DNA of 64,000 nt from Lonicera japonica (GCA_021464415.1 CM038464.1:54487328-54551327), one strand, 5' to 3'. Shown: positions 44,537 through 57,390, numbered from the stretch's first letter. Program-made: numbers and translations. Notes: generated from the letters alone by a model not told the origin.

Positions 44537-46559
44537 ATACTCTCTCTTGGATGTCCGTTATGTCACAATTCAAAGACAGTTACCTCATTAAAACCTTCAT
44601 AAGAAAAAATCAAGTGAAAAAAATAACCAAACTGAAGGAAAAATAGTACAACATTCTTATGTATCATTGAACTGGCATCAAATACATAATATGCTGCCTC
44701 ATTAAAACCTTTACAAGGAAAACCCAATGGGACAAAACCTAATTAAAGGAAAAAGAGTATAGCATGCAAATATTAGGTAACATACTTCAGGATACTCTCA
44801 TTCATAACAACAATTACATTTAATTTGATAATGAAGTAAAATCATAACAATCTCGTAAACTGATTTTTGAAATATTAATTTCGACAATCACTTTATGAGC
44901 AAACTCTACTAAGTTGTCATAAAAGCGGATTTACCCGACTTCAATCCTTGTATTCGTTTCTAATGCTCAAGTGAAACATGTTTTATACTTGTTAATTTGA
45001 AACTTTTTTGAAAATTTGATATGCACGATGCATTGTCCTTTATAGATAATGCTTCGAAACATCTGTAATAAAAGACAACTAACAAGAACTATGAATATGC
45101 TGAAATAAAGATCTCAATCATATATATTTCTGATTAGCTTCATAAAGAGTTAACATTTCAAAGTGATTAGAATAAATTGTCACTAAAATTTGTATATTAT
45201 ATCACTGAAAACAACATACCACTAACAAATACTAAATGCAATTAAGATCCTATCTTATGATAATCAGAAAGATATCCTAGATTTGCATAAACTATCAATT
45301 TAGAACCATAAGAACTATGTGAATAAAATGAAATAAAATCAGTGGTTCGTTGTGGATATCTAATGATATGTCTGATACATATTTAGTGTCATTTAATTAG
45401 TACAAAGCTATATATACTAAGCAAGTTAGTAAAGAAGGAAATGTCTGGTCTAGTGCATTGTGATAAGTACCAATTACATTTAACTATAGTACTTTGGGGC
45501 CAATACTTCTTCATATTTTTCTTTAAAACGGTATGGATTTTCATTTATGTATAAAGATCAGATAACTTTGGGAGTGCTCGGTAGTTTTACCGTATCCATA
45601 AGAGTATCTCTCGACTGCAGGTCAAGATAAAATTTTATTTTTTCAATTCATTTTTCAAATAGTTAGCATTTTTTTCGAACTCTTTAGAAGTTTAGATTAA
45701 TATATCCATATAAACTACTACTATTGAAAATTATTTTTAAGGATTCGTTTGTAAAAACACATGGCAAATCAGATTGTTTATATTTATTCCTTAAACAAAT
45801 CTTTTGCTAAGATAATTGTATCGCATTCTTCTGAAATGGATAAATCCATATAGTTAGCGTATTAGTTGTATCGAGTACGTACTCTTTGACTTTGTTTCAA
45901 GCAAAGTTAATCCTTCTAGAATTTTCACATAAATGTTACAGTTTAAATCCCAATATAAATTACTTTAAAGAAATAAAATAAAAAATCCCAGTATAAATTA
46001 GCAGTTTCAATATCTTTGAGTCTCATACGTAGTATTTCAACAATTGCTAAGCTAATTAACAGATATTTAAAACTTATATATTGGATCTATAATTTGGTAA
46101 ATATAATGCTCATAATCAATTCCAATTTTCTGTAAGAAACCTTGTCCACTAGCTGTTCCTTATGACTCGTGATTTTATTATTCTAATTTATTTTCCTTAC
46201 AAACACCCATTTGTAACATAAAAGGTTAATATTGTTTGGTGTTTGTACTATAGGTCCAAATATACCACGTTTATTTAGAAATTTCTATTCTGCCTTGATG
46301 GCAATTTCTTATTTGGCCAATTTTTTTCTTTGTTGACATTTATTTATTGTACGTAATTATGTATCATTATTATCATTACTCTTAGATATTTTAGTAGCTA
46401 CTGTATATGCAAATAAGTTATCGATAATATTTTATTTTTTATTCCACATCCCTTTTATTAAATATTGAGATCTTATTATTATTTGGTACCAATGCCTTTT
46501 CAAGGACTTCAACATGTGTCTTTTTCAAGACAATGACCTTTTTTGTGGCTTTAAAGAGA

Positions 46560-47010
46560 GTGAATTTTCCTATGACATCTTCTTGAATGAAATAAAGAAC
46601 ATATTTAAGAGTGCTCTTAGGGCATGATTATTCAAACTTCATCTTCTAAGGAGCTGAATCTTTAGAACCTGTAGGTCTGTCACGCTTCTGGCGTTGTACA
46701 TATTCACTAACTGCCATATTTTAAAATTTTCCTCTAGGGACACTAATTATGGCAGATGTATTTATAATTAGCACATGTAATTTTGTTGCATTTTACTATA
46801 TCATTAAATCAATTGGTAATGTGCTTGTAATTTCTTGCAAAATACTATTCTCCGTACCATCTCACATTGTGATGTACATAAGTCCAGATGAGACATAGTA
46901 GGATTGTTCCACTATAATTCTCGCCATTATTTTAGGAACGGGTAGTTATGTAGGAACTTTCTTATCTCCCCCTAATGGTGGAAATACTTTCTCATCAAAG
47001 TGATAATCTG
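46560..47010 (-). pseudogene. copia pol remnant (region between integrase and RT)
   Basis: On the minus strand, about 46990-46860 still reads FADYHFDEKVFPPLGG followed by PVPKIMARII, and about 46700-46650 reads QRQKRDRPTGSKD. Both are conserved stretches of the copia polyprotein between integrase core and reverse transcriptase. The frame is broken by stops. Elsewhere in the element I recognise no domains. Confidence 0.7.
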
Positions 47011-47471
47011 CAAAACATGTAATAAATACATCTCATTTCATTGGTTTTAAATATAGGATAATTAAAAATGAATTAAAGTATATATGAATAACACAACTAA
47101 CTTTAGAAAAATTAGATTAGTAGTTATGTTGTCGAATACGCATGATAAATTTATAAGTTTAATTATAATTAACTTTTATGCAATGTAACATGTATTCATG
47201 CACTAACAGTAATCTAGAATGCATGAATAATGCCTTACAATAAGTGAAGGTGTTCAACATTTATCATTATAGAAAAATAGTTATGAATGGCTAAAATTGA
47301 ACTTATCTGTATTGTCAAACCTTATGGAAAAATTAAGCGCTAAATTAAGTTTCACAATGTAGTCTAACAGATTTGAAAAGATAATATATAGTAAAATGAA
47401 AAAGACTTACATACTAATGGATGCATAGACACTTAGGGGATTTACAATTGACTGTAGAGCACTCGTGCTAA

Positions 47472-47722
47472 TAAGGTATTAAAGTAAGAGAGAGAGAAAG
47501 GAGAAATCTTCTTATTCAACTGATATATAATATGGGTGGAGGTTAGTTCTATTTATATTAAGAAATAACATCTTTACATTCTCGACAAAATCAACGTGGG
47601 ACGACAACTTATACTATATCTATTATGAGATAATTTTCTCATTCATACCACAATTTTAATATAGGATAAATTATATTTTATAATATTACATATGGACACT
47701 TTCATATTAATATTTTATAACA
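47472..47722 (-). repeat. 5' LTR of the minus-strand copia
   Basis: Direct repeat of 44272-44536 with scattered differences; shares the aaatcttcttattcaa and tttatattaag blocks and similar termini. The inner end next to the primer site is eroded, so 47472 is approximate. Confidence 0.75.
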
Positions 47723-47727
47723 ATTAT

Positions 47728-48649
47728 ATGTATTTATTATTTATTTTGTGTACGCATATTATATATGCAACAATTCTAGTTGTCACTAAATAGAACTCTC
47801 TGCCACACTGTCTGTTTGTGACACGTGAATGCTTTGACAATTTAATTTGTAAACGTTGCAGTCTTGAATTTTTTACTCTAGCCTACAAAAAGTTTAAAAA
47901 GTTCCCAAGTTGTTAGAATTATAGACTATGACTTGTATTCCCTTTAAAAATAAAATAAAATTAGATCGGTCATTGTTTAGTCAAATTTGCGGATCTTTTA
48001 CTTTTCGAGAGCAAGGTAAAACAGGTATGTATAATGTATCTTCTAATTTCTTACAATCATATTATATTTTGGCCTTAAGGTAAATTTATTTTGACAATAG
48101 ATGTATATAAATTATTTGACATTCGTATAAAGTGTTGCTTATAATGGTGAGCTAAATGATATATCAGGCGAGCATAAACCACCTGCCAAAAAGCTTAAGG
48201 AGGTCTTGAATTCAACATGATTTTAATAAAGTACATTTCAATAGAATTTTGTTTTACTTGTTTGTGCCAGTATATATGGATTTTAAAATTAATAAAAATC
48301 CATATTGGGTTAATGTTGGATATATTCCAGTTTACATAAATTGATTCAATTTGACATGATGCAACTTGAATTTTATTTTTTAAAAACTTTAATGTTCTTG
48401 TAATATTGTGATGACAACAGGTGCCCAGGTGGCGATGAGACATATTCATCTTTATACATGCATATAACAATACACGTCGGTTCAGTTTTTCAAAGTAAAC
48501 CTAGATCAAGTCAATCATATTTTTAAGAAAAGCTAGGTTTTAAAATAGAACTCTTATGGTGGTTGCAGTAATGGTGTGCATGGCAAGTATTAAATTTTTT
48601 TTGTTGTATAATTATTATAAAAATTACAGAAGAAGAAAAAAATTGTGTT
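47728..48649. other. AT-rich intergenic DNA, nothing recognised
   Basis: No gene or element end found. Short open frames on the minus strand near 48195-48470 have no recognisable domain. Confidence 0.45.
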
Positions 48650-51179
48650 GTCATCACTACTTTATTTTTTATTTTTTTGAAGCAAACAGATAATAATTTT
48701 ATTAAGCTGGCAATCAAAGCAAATATACACCTTAAGCCAATCAAGGACATTAGTATTTCACGAACATTGGACCAACTACGCTTATCACGACACGCGAACA
48801 ACGCGAGAGGCCAGAGCAATCGCTTTCGAATAAGATATTTGAAACCGGAGATTCAGTGCCTGCAAAACTCCATCTATGATTGCATACGCCTCTTGCAAAT
48901 TCCGCACTAAAACAGTGACGACAACTTCTAGTAGAAGTAAGGGTGGAAAAATATAGCACTTATACCGTACCAAACCGAACCATTACTAAAATATACCGAA
49001 ATTTAGTAATGGTACAATACCAAACGGTATTGTACCATACCGAATTATTTTGGCACAGTACCGGTACTAAAACTCATTACCAACAGTATATCGTACTGTA
49101 CCAAAATTTTGGTATCACTATACTATACCGTACCGAACTGTACCAATTGTGCCATTATATAAAATACTAAAATAATACCAAAATTTATATATCTATGTGT
49201 GTGTATATATATTTATATATCTATCTATTTATATATCTGTGTATAGATTGTTAGAGTATGGAAATAAATAAAAAATAATTAACATTTGTTAATAATAATG
49301 ATAAAATTATCTAGGACTTGAATTGATCATATATACTTTTAGAATATATATACTTTTGCTCTGTGTATTTATATATATATTTATATATTTGTGTATTTAT
49401 ATATCAGTTCATGGTTTATTTAAGATTCGATTACAATTGTTTTTTTGTATTGTCCAAGTTCATGAATGACCTTTTAAAAGTTACAAGTTTTCTCCAAAGT
49501 TGTTCCTTTTTTTTTTTTGGATTGTGTCTGTGTATGCAAACAATAGCTTTTCTCTTGGTTGCCTTGTAAGTGTACAATTTTATTTTAACAAGTCCATCAG
49601 CTACTTGCTTTTAGTAATTTCAGTTTTTTTTTTCTATTTTTCTATATATTTATATATTTGTGTATTTATATAAATTGTTAGAGTATGAAAATAAATGAAA
49701 AATAATTAACATTTTGTTAGTAACAATGATAAAATTACAGTTTGTTAGTAACAATTTTCATCATATATACTTTTGCTCTTTTTCATCGAAGTGAAACCAT
49801 CCACTGTATTTTGTTTCCATCATTTTCTTTTTCAATGTGTTTTTAGTGGAATTAGTCCTTGAAATTGATTTCCTAGAGAATTTTCTACTGTTTGTGTTTG
49901 AACTTTTCTTGGAACTCAATGAACTGGGCTAAGTTAGTAACAATGATAATTTTTTTTGGTAATATAGCGTACCATGATTTATAATGTAACAATATTTATA
50001 CATGATTTAGTATTTTTGGAACAATTTATTGCCAAAACTTAATTAAAGGTAAGTAAAAATATGGAAAAATGGGTTTAGAGACTTCTTTCAATTTTATACA
50101 ACAAAATGTTTTATTTTAGGATTTTTTTAACAAAATTGTTTTATTGTAAGGACAATTTTAGCTTTTAGGTTAGTTGTAAGTATTTTATCTTTTATAAATT
50201 AGATAATTTAAGAATTTTAAAATGACTAAACTACCCTTCCCTCTTTCAACCATAATCCCGCGCGCAGAAACAATTGACGAGAGGCGACACAGTTCGATGG
50301 AAAAGAGGGGAAATTACAACAATTCAAGAAATGAATTTTTTAGATTGACGGAAAACATCTTAGATCGACAGGATTAACAAAGAAAGGAGAAGAAATTTTT
50401 TGTTCCATGTGTTGAATACTATTTAGTATCTTTTTTTCATGTTTTTAGTTGTGATTTTGCCTTTTTAGTTTGTTGTAGCATATTTAGAGGATTTGATGAA
50501 ATAGTGTTCAATCAATCCATGTATATTTAGATTATGGAGGATTTGATGAATGCCTGTTTTCCTTTTCTTTTCCTCCTATACAAAAAAACTAAAACTATTT
50601 TGGTTTTTTATTTTGATTATATATTTATAAGATTATAGAGAGCTATCGTTTTTCGCTTAATTTGTGCAAAAGTTGTAGAAATATTACTTCATTTTGGTTG
50701 TTTTATATATTTAAAATATTTGATCCAATAATAAGATTGTTCATGTTTTTAAAGGTTTTTAGCATTCTTGTATCTATCTATGATATGCTCTGTTTTTTCA
50801 TTTTTCTCCTTTGTGCAGAAAAAACTGCAAAACTGTTTTGCATTTTTTCATTTTTGATCTAATTTTTTTAAGGTATTTCTACATTTGATTTTTATATTGT
50901 AGGTTTTGGTTAGTTTAAATGTGTGATTTCAATGTGATGAATGAACATTTTTGTTAGTAATGTATTGCTTCTAAGTTTTTATGTCTTATTTTTTAGGGAT
51001 CTTGATAGAGGCTTATAGGCGGTATCAATGTTGTTCTTTTGAAATTCAATTGTTTCTTGTATGAGTGTAAGAACTAAAACGTTTGGTGTGTGAAGGTGGT
51101 CTGATATTAATCCCTTGTATGTAGACCATTTGTTACCGTGATGACAAGGAATTTGTTACTAATTTGTAATGCATTTTTT

Positions 51180-51760
51180 TCGGAGAGATATGGTGTTATG
51201 TGTTCTAATATGGCCGAAAGTTATAACTCGTGGGTTGCAAGAACGAAATCCCTATAACAACGATGCAACAAATTCTGTGAAAATAATGAAGCAAATGTCG
51301 GATAGAAGTGAATTGCCGAGAAATTAGAAAACATCTTGTGTCCGGATTGAAAAATGCTTGAAGGAGAAGGTTAATGAGAGTTCAACATAGAGGGTTGTCA
51401 TATCTGATTCCGTCTTTGAGGTTAAGAGCAAAAGTCTTATCCAATCTTTTGAATAGGAGTGTGGTTGTAATTCATGGTGGATTGATGGCTTCCCATGTTT
51501 GATGCCGTTTTGTGTATTTTGCTATAGGAGGTTGTTTATGACTATTGGCCGTTTCTTTAGTGTATTTTAAGTTCTTATGAATGCAATTTACGTCTAACTT
51601 CTGACCGTCCTATTGTCTCCGAATATCAAAAATTTTACCTCCCGATTGTAAAACTCAACCCGGGCGTCCTAAAAAGAATCGAATTGAGAGCGCCGACCGC
51701 ACAAAGAAGAAACGGAAGTGTGGAAGGTGTAACCGTTATATATCACAATAAGGACGTGCA
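51180..51760 (+). pseudogene. MuDR-type transposase remnant
   Basis: Two conserved blocks survive. RYGVMCSNMAESYNSWVAR (51188-51243) corresponds to the transposase motif after the catalytic core. [10 protein letters not shown]...KKRKCGRC (about 51657-51745) is the GRPKK and CCHC-knuckle C-terminus of MULE transposases. Between them the frame shifts and has stops. The upstream catalytic DDE domain was not recognised. It cannot encode an active transposase. Confidence 0.75.
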
Positions 51761-52032
51761 CTATCGATTGTTTATTTTATTATGGCATAGTATAATTACT
51801 TAGCGAATTTTGAAATTTTGAAATTCTTGGTATGATTGAGAATTTTTTTCGATTCTTTTAGTTTTGATTTTAAAAGAATGTAATTTTGATTTTGATATAT
51901 GAATGGTGATCTTTTTCTATTTTTGTGGAATAAACAATATCAAGATTGACTTTGCAAGTTGTTTATTTGAATGCAGTTTGATTATCTATGCTATCACTTG
52001 TTAAAGGGTTTTTGCAGTCATTTTCTGGTAAA

Positions 52033-52203
52033 TTGCACGCGCATTTGGTGCAAAATCGTTTTTGCATGAAATCACTAAAGTTGCACGCGCATTATGCAAA
52101 ATCGATTTTGTATGAAATTTTCTAAAGATTACACCCGCATTTAGTGCAAAGTTGTTTTTGCATAAAATCTCAAAAAAGATTTTGCACTAAATGCGAGTGC
52201 TCT
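52033..52203. repeat. ~48-bp tandem repeats with an inverted last copy, inside the MULE
   Basis: TTGCACGCGCAT-type starts at 52033, 52081 and 52129 (spacing 48), each followed by a TTTTGCATGAAAT-like block. A fourth copy at about 52173-52203 is inverted. Likely subterminal repeats of the transposon. Confidence 0.75.
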
Positions 52204-52870
52204 TTAGAAATATTTCACTGAAAATTGATTTTGCAAAATTAGGTATGGCTAGAAATACTCTAACCAACATTCAGTAATTAGATTGGAGATCTTTGTTGAA
52301 AAGAGATTGAGCTGAAAATTACGTGAGTAGAACTGGATTGCAAATTGTGAGAAGAATGGGAGGTTGATGGCCTGTAATTAACCAAAAAAGAAGTTTTCAT
52401 TTAGTAAGACATTGTCATTTTATATTAATTGTCCTTAATTTATAATAGTAATGTAATGTGTCTTTATTTTAATTTTGTAGGATGCCTTTTAAACCCATCC
52501 TGAAAATAACTTGATTGTTTTATTTTAGCAAATTCACTTTTAACCGTTGACTTTCATTTTTTTTTATGATTGATTCTTTGGTAATGTATCGTACCACATC
52601 GTGCCATACTAATATTTTGTACAACTTCGTATACCGAAAATAATGGCATTATAAATTTTGTACTAAATTTTTAATACCAAAACTTGGTATCGTATGGTAT
52701 TATACCAAAACCACCCCTAAGTAAAAGAGCCCGCAAGTCTGCAACACTCTACCGAGGCAATTCCGAATAAAAACCCCAAAACCAGATGAGCTATCGGCCG
52801 AGATAAATGAAACGTCCACATTGAAGAAGATCCACCGTGCATATATGGTTAAATACGCTTTTCTTTGAAC

Positions 52871-53059
52871 GTTTACTTGACCCAGTTCTAATCGTTAAAT
52901 AATTTAACAATTCACATTCGTATTATTTATTTTGGCCTTCATAAAATCTCCGCTGCTATGCCAACCTCTTTGACTTAAAATTTGGCATTTTGCCTTGATT
53001 TTCATCATCATGAATGCTTTATTTTAAACAATCCTCAACAAATTTCACATGAGTATATA
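52871..53059. other. Intergenic spacer
   Basis: No feature seen. Confidence 0.4.
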
Positions 53060-53261
53060 ATATTGACCAAAAAACACTTATATTCCTTCACAACCGGGTC
53101 ACTCGGTTGTGAAGAAGTATAAACCTGATAATGCCTTACTCAATCGTCAATGACCAAGTATATAGGCTTATACTCGGGTCTCAAGAACCGAGTACTTTAC
53201 TCGGTTGCGAAGGACCAAATGAAAGTGGGAGTGTTACCAAGTGTTTTTTGGGTGCCAATAT
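53060..53261. mobile_element. ~200-bp hairpin MITE of the ACTCGG family
   Basis: Termini ATATTGACCAAAAAACACTT and AAGTGTTTTTTGGGTGCCAATAT are inverted repeats. The interior has several ACTCGGTT/AACCGAGT palindromes. It is the smallest of the three relatives in the window and directly abuts the Tourist-like MITE. Confidence 0.7.
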
Positions 53262-53272
53262 CTCCAACCTAA

Positions 53273-53591
53273 GGCATCGTTTGGTTCACAGAAGGGAAAT
53301 CAATTCCTTAGTCTTTTCATGGGGGTGGAAAACTAAAGTTCGTGTCAAGTTTTTTTCTTGTGTTTGATAAAGCAAGTAAAGTATTTAAGTAAGGGTATTA
53401 TTGTCTAAATTTTTTGTAATAAATGATGGAAAATAACAAAAGAAAATCAATCTCATAGGTTTGGAGAGGAATGACTTTACCCCCTACTTTTCCCTCTGCC
53501 AAGAAAGCATTTCCGGAATTTATACTTACCAAACAAAGGAAGGAAATATTTTCATTTTTTGAGTGCTCAAATCCGCGAACCAAACAAGATC
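53273..53591. mobile_element. Tourist-like MITE (319 bp), relative of 20033-20491
   Basis: Flanked by TAA (53270-53272, 53592-53594). Termini GGCATCGTTTGGTTCAC and GCGAACCAAACAAGATC are inverted. The interior is similar in type to the MITE at 20033-20491. No coding. Confidence 0.7.
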
Positions 53592-53594
53592 TAA

Positions 53595-55380
53595 ATGAAT
53601 ACTTTAAAATGTGATATTGTACTTGCGAGTAATTCCATTTCCGACAAACTTTGACAATATAACGATCAAATACATCTTTAGGACTTTATCATGAGATGCG
53701 GAATTTAAATATTAATGTATAGGACTAAAAGAATGTAGGGGCAATTAAAAAAAAGAGCTTATTAGAGAAAGATTTTCACATTAAAGAGGAATAATTTTTT
53801 TTTAAATAAAGGGCATTTTTTATTTTATTTTTGACATGTGCGTTTTTTTTTAATAAAATGACTATAAATAAATAAACAATACCAATCAATATACTGCATA
53901 TATTTGCACGATATTTTTAGTGCAAAGTATATGCAGTCCATATTTTACTGCATGACTTTGCAGTCCATTTTTTAGTGCAGTTCAATCAGTGAAATATGGA
54001 CTGCAATATGAACTTTGCATTCGTATTTTATGTAATATGAACTTTGCACCATATTTTTTGGCAAATTTCAAAAAAGTGGTAATTTAGGTAATACATAACG
54101 TTTTTAATAAAGTTTTAAATTTATTCAAATACATTCATTTAAAATATAAAACAAAATAGGCCTCTTACACTAATTACCAATTAAAAATAGTTCATTCAAA
54201 AAAATATTATTCATTGGATTTTTGGTAAAAATCAATGTATAATAAGCCATTCTACCTAATTTCTAGAAGAATGTATTGTTATTACGAGCAATATTTTTGG
54301 TTTAATCTATAAATAAATATTCAATATAATATATACCATATATGTGCATGATAATTCAGAATCACACATTAATGTCACGGCACAACCGAATAAAGTTCGG
54401 CAGTGCTAATTAATTACTTAATTATACACTACTGGAAGGTTTGTTTGTATGAAAAATATAAGATTTATAACACATTTGACTCACATTATAAATAGAAAAT
54501 GATTGTGAATTTATTTTTAAAATGTTTCTTATATTTTAATGTAAATTAACCAACTGCAAATTATAAAATAGCACATTCGTATTTTTTTATCCTCCCTTAC
54601 ACTACTCAATCGTGAACAATCTCACTTCATAAGAAAAAAAATTTACGGTGAACACAATTTTAATGTATAACTTTTCAATAAGTCAAACACAAATACAATT
54701 TATTATCGATCAGTACTTTAGGGGCATGACGATTTAATATTATAAATCCAATCCAATATACACGGGGTGTACCAAAGATGCAAAAGTAGTGGCTTCACTT
54801 CCACCGCCACCACAGTTTGATTCTTGAAAACTCCACTTCTCTTTTTCACAGGGTAGAATATGGGGTGTAACCGTATTCGCGTACTACCCTAAACAAAAAG
54901 TCAACCACAAATGCACGTGAATTGTCCAAAAAAAATGCATAAAAGTGTCATTAATAATTATATTAAAATGTGAAAATACCTATTCATTAATAATAAATTT
55001 GTTTCTGTCGCACACGTCAATAGGGGTACTCAAATTGTTAAGCCAATAGTATATTTATCTTCCGACAAATATTTGAGTCGAATGACACACTGTGTATCGT
55101 CTAAGTTTTTGACACCATTTTAACAGTAGGCGGTGTAAGTATTTTTTAAACAAATTCATTGAGATGATATACTGTGTATTATCTTCGAGGTTCCTTTGTA
55201 AAATGATACAATATGTATCATTTAGGATAAAATTTAACTTTTTGTGATGCAATTTTCTCTATATCAATAAACTAACTTCACTCTTTTATACTATAGTAAT
55301 ATACGGTGCCAGATGGGCAAATGACTTTTTTAAGTGATATGTATAGAACAAAAGTATGCATCGCCACTTACCCATACCCT
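53595..55380. other. AT-rich intergenic DNA with a small foldback
   Basis: A short inverted repeat (GCAGTCCATATTTTAC at 53932 against ATATGGACTGCA near 53993) and repeated gaactttgca blocks suggest a decayed MITE at about 53930-54050. Nothing else recognised. Confidence 0.45.
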
Positions 55381-55730
55381 TGGTAGTGTTGTTACATGAA
55401 ACAAGCAAAATCCGTATTAAGAAATTACCAAAGTGATGTTGAGGAGGTGTGGGGTCGTATTTGTGTATGTACCACTGAGCAATGGGCAGAATTAATAATT
55501 GAAACTACAATAATTCCAGAGAGATCGAGAGGACAAGCATTAAAGAGCAAAGCAATCCTTGTAGTATCACTTTCACTAGTACCACCCCTATAAATCCTTG
55601 GCTTCGATCTCTACTCTTGTGGTCACCACCGCCCCTTCGTGCTTTTTTGTCTCTCTCTCTTATGGACCCCCTTAATTTGTCCTTACAAAGGGATAAGGGC
55701 CCTCTACTTATAAGAGGAATCTAGAATTTA
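55381..55730. other. Less AT-rich unassigned stretch
   Basis: A 65-codon open frame at 55396-55593 (plus strand; includes SDVEEVWGRICVCTTEQWAE) and a following CT-rich patch stand out from the AT-rich surroundings. I do not recognise the translation. It could be an exon fragment or part of an unknown repeat. Confidence 0.3.
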
Positions 55731-57390
55731 CTAATGGTGTGTTTGACGATCAAAATTTATATAAAAAACCTGATTTTAATTTTATCTAGTTTTATAGTAT
55801 TAGTGGATGATCTATTAAAGTATGAATTTATAGTTTCAGCATAATACAAAGAAAATAAGGTAGGGTGAAAAATAGCTCAAAGACTAAAAAGTCTCATTTT
55901 ATATATAATGTGAGTAATCAAATACTAAAAATTGAAATATAAGTCATTATTGCAAGGAAAATAGTACATATTTTTTACCTAAAAAAAATTGCAATCAAAC
56001 ACCGTTAAATGCTTTTCTCTATAACTGAATTGCCTACAATTTAAATATTTTACACCCTACTTCCATACTTGCTATAAAACACATCCTAAGTTGTGTTTGA
56101 TTTGTAAATTTTTCCTCGAAAATATGTACTTTTCTGATTTTTGGTGGTGTTTGTTTGCTTCATATTCGAAGAAATTCTTATTCCATCTAATTCCATGGTA
56201 CAAATGTATGATGCATAAAAGTAGAAACTTTAAGGGTGTGTTTGATTGCCAAAGTTTTTCGTGGAAAACTTGGTAAAAGATAGAAAATGTGTACTTTTTC
56301 ATCTTTTACGTGTGTTTGATTGCTTAATTTTTTAGGCAATATAAGTTCCACCTAATTTATTGGTACAAGTGCATGACGCATAAAAGTAGGAACTTGATTT
56401 TTTTAGCCTATCCGAAAGAAAATAAGTTCTAGGTGAGGTGGAAAATGATCCAAAGATCAAAAAGTCCAATTCTAGGTAGAGTGTAAGCAATCAAACACCA
56501 AAAGTTAAAAAATATGTCATCATTACAAGAAAAAAGTACATATTTTTCATCTATAAAATAAATGTAATCAAACACCTTTAATTGAATTACCTAAAATTGA
56601 ATTGCCCAGAATATAAACATTTTCTACCCTAATTTCATGCTTGCAATTAAACACACCTTAAATTCTTAGGTTTCCCCAAGGAAAATAAGTTCTTAGTGTC
56701 AAGCACCGTGCGCGGTACATCGATCATGGAAGTAGAACTGTCTAGAAAATTAGATAGTCCAACACCTCCCAAAAAAATAGAAATGTCACATTTTCCGTCT
56801 TTTGTCAAGTCTTCCATGAAAAACTTTGTCAATCAAACACCCTTATTTTCATAGCCTACCCCAACATGAAAATATAAGCTATAGCTAAGACGGAAAATAG
56901 CTCAAAGGCAAAAATGTTTAATTCTAAGTAAGAAGCGGCAATCAAACACCAAAACTTGAAAAATACATCATCATTACATAGAAAAAGTACATATATTTCA
57001 CCTATAAAATAATTACGATCAAACACCTTTAAATGATTTTCCATGAAATTCAATTACCTAAAATTTTAATATTTTCTACTTTAATTCCACTCTTTTTATC
57101 CCTTGCTTGATCTGCTGACTTTGAACTATTTAATCAGCACACCCATTTTTTAGCCTCTCTCAACAAAAATAAAAGTTCTGGGCAAGCTGAAAAATAGCTC
57201 ATTTACAAAAATATTCATTCTACGTAAAAAGTGAGCAATCAAACACCAAAAGTACATATTTCTCACCTAAATAATAATTACAACCAAACACTTTTAAATG
57301 GTTTTCCATATGATTTAATTTCCTAGAAGAAGATTTGTCTAGATTTCAAACTTTTGTACTCCAATTCTATGCTTGCTACCAAACTCACCT
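55731..57390. mobile_element. Cluster of nested/tandem MITEs of the GGGTGTGTTTGATTG family
   Basis: At least four partial copies. The clearest complete unit is 56234-56657, with termini GGGTGTGTTTGATTGCC and ...GCAATTAAACACACC and TTAA on both sides (56230-56233, 56658-56661). Other termini occur near 55738, 55995, 56097, 56310, 56507, 56830, 56940 and 57237. The copies insert into or next to each other. No coding; the open frames here are repeat translations. Confidence 0.7.

Larger units (their letters stand above)
44272..47722 (-). mobile_element. Decayed copia element on the minus strand, TSD ATTAT
   Basis: Two ~250-265-bp direct repeats (44272-44536 and about 47472-47722) bound the element and are flanked by ATTAT (44267-44271, 47723-47727). 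On the minus strand a degraded polypurine tract (ccaagagagagtat) precedes the left repeat and a TTAGCACGAG primer-site-like motif adjoins the right repeat. The 3' untranslated part has the 'cccaatgggacaaaacc' block (plus-strand reading) common in one plant copia group. Internal DNA is only about 2.9 kb, so much of pol is deleted. Confidence 0.85.
48941..52716 (+). mobile_element. Decayed MULE (Mutator-like) transposon
   Basis: Termini GGGTGG...CCACCC lie in imperfect ~150-bp inverted repeats rich in ACCGTACC/GGTACGGT-like motifs (48960-49150 and 52580-52710). The flanks share AAGTAA, compatible with an eroded 9-bp duplication. A transposase remnant is inside (next entry). It sits inside the RNase H pseudogene. 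Most of the internal 3 kb is AT-rich DNA without recognisable coding. Confidence 0.7.
48650..52870 (-). pseudogene. RNase H-like (RVT_3) pseudogene split by a MULE
   Basis: On the minus strand, 52860-52718 reads VDVSFISADSSSGFGVFIR and RNCLGRVLQTCGLFY: the first Asp and the G-x-G-x-x-x-R strand of a plant RVT_3-type RNase H, found in non-LTR retroelements and small host RNase H-like genes. After the inserted transposon, 48940-48650 continues with LQEAYAIIDGVLQALNL (the Glu-helix), FESDCSGLSRCSR (the E-S-D motif) and a C-terminal part with frame changes. Frameshifts and the 3.8-kb insertion make it non-functional. RT coding is not seen nearby, so I cannot say whether it was a LINE or a single-domain gene. 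Confidence 0.65.

Noticed and set aside
54426..54445. CACTACTGGAA, resembling a CACTA terminus
   Set aside because: Isolated match with no subterminal repeats or second end nearby.
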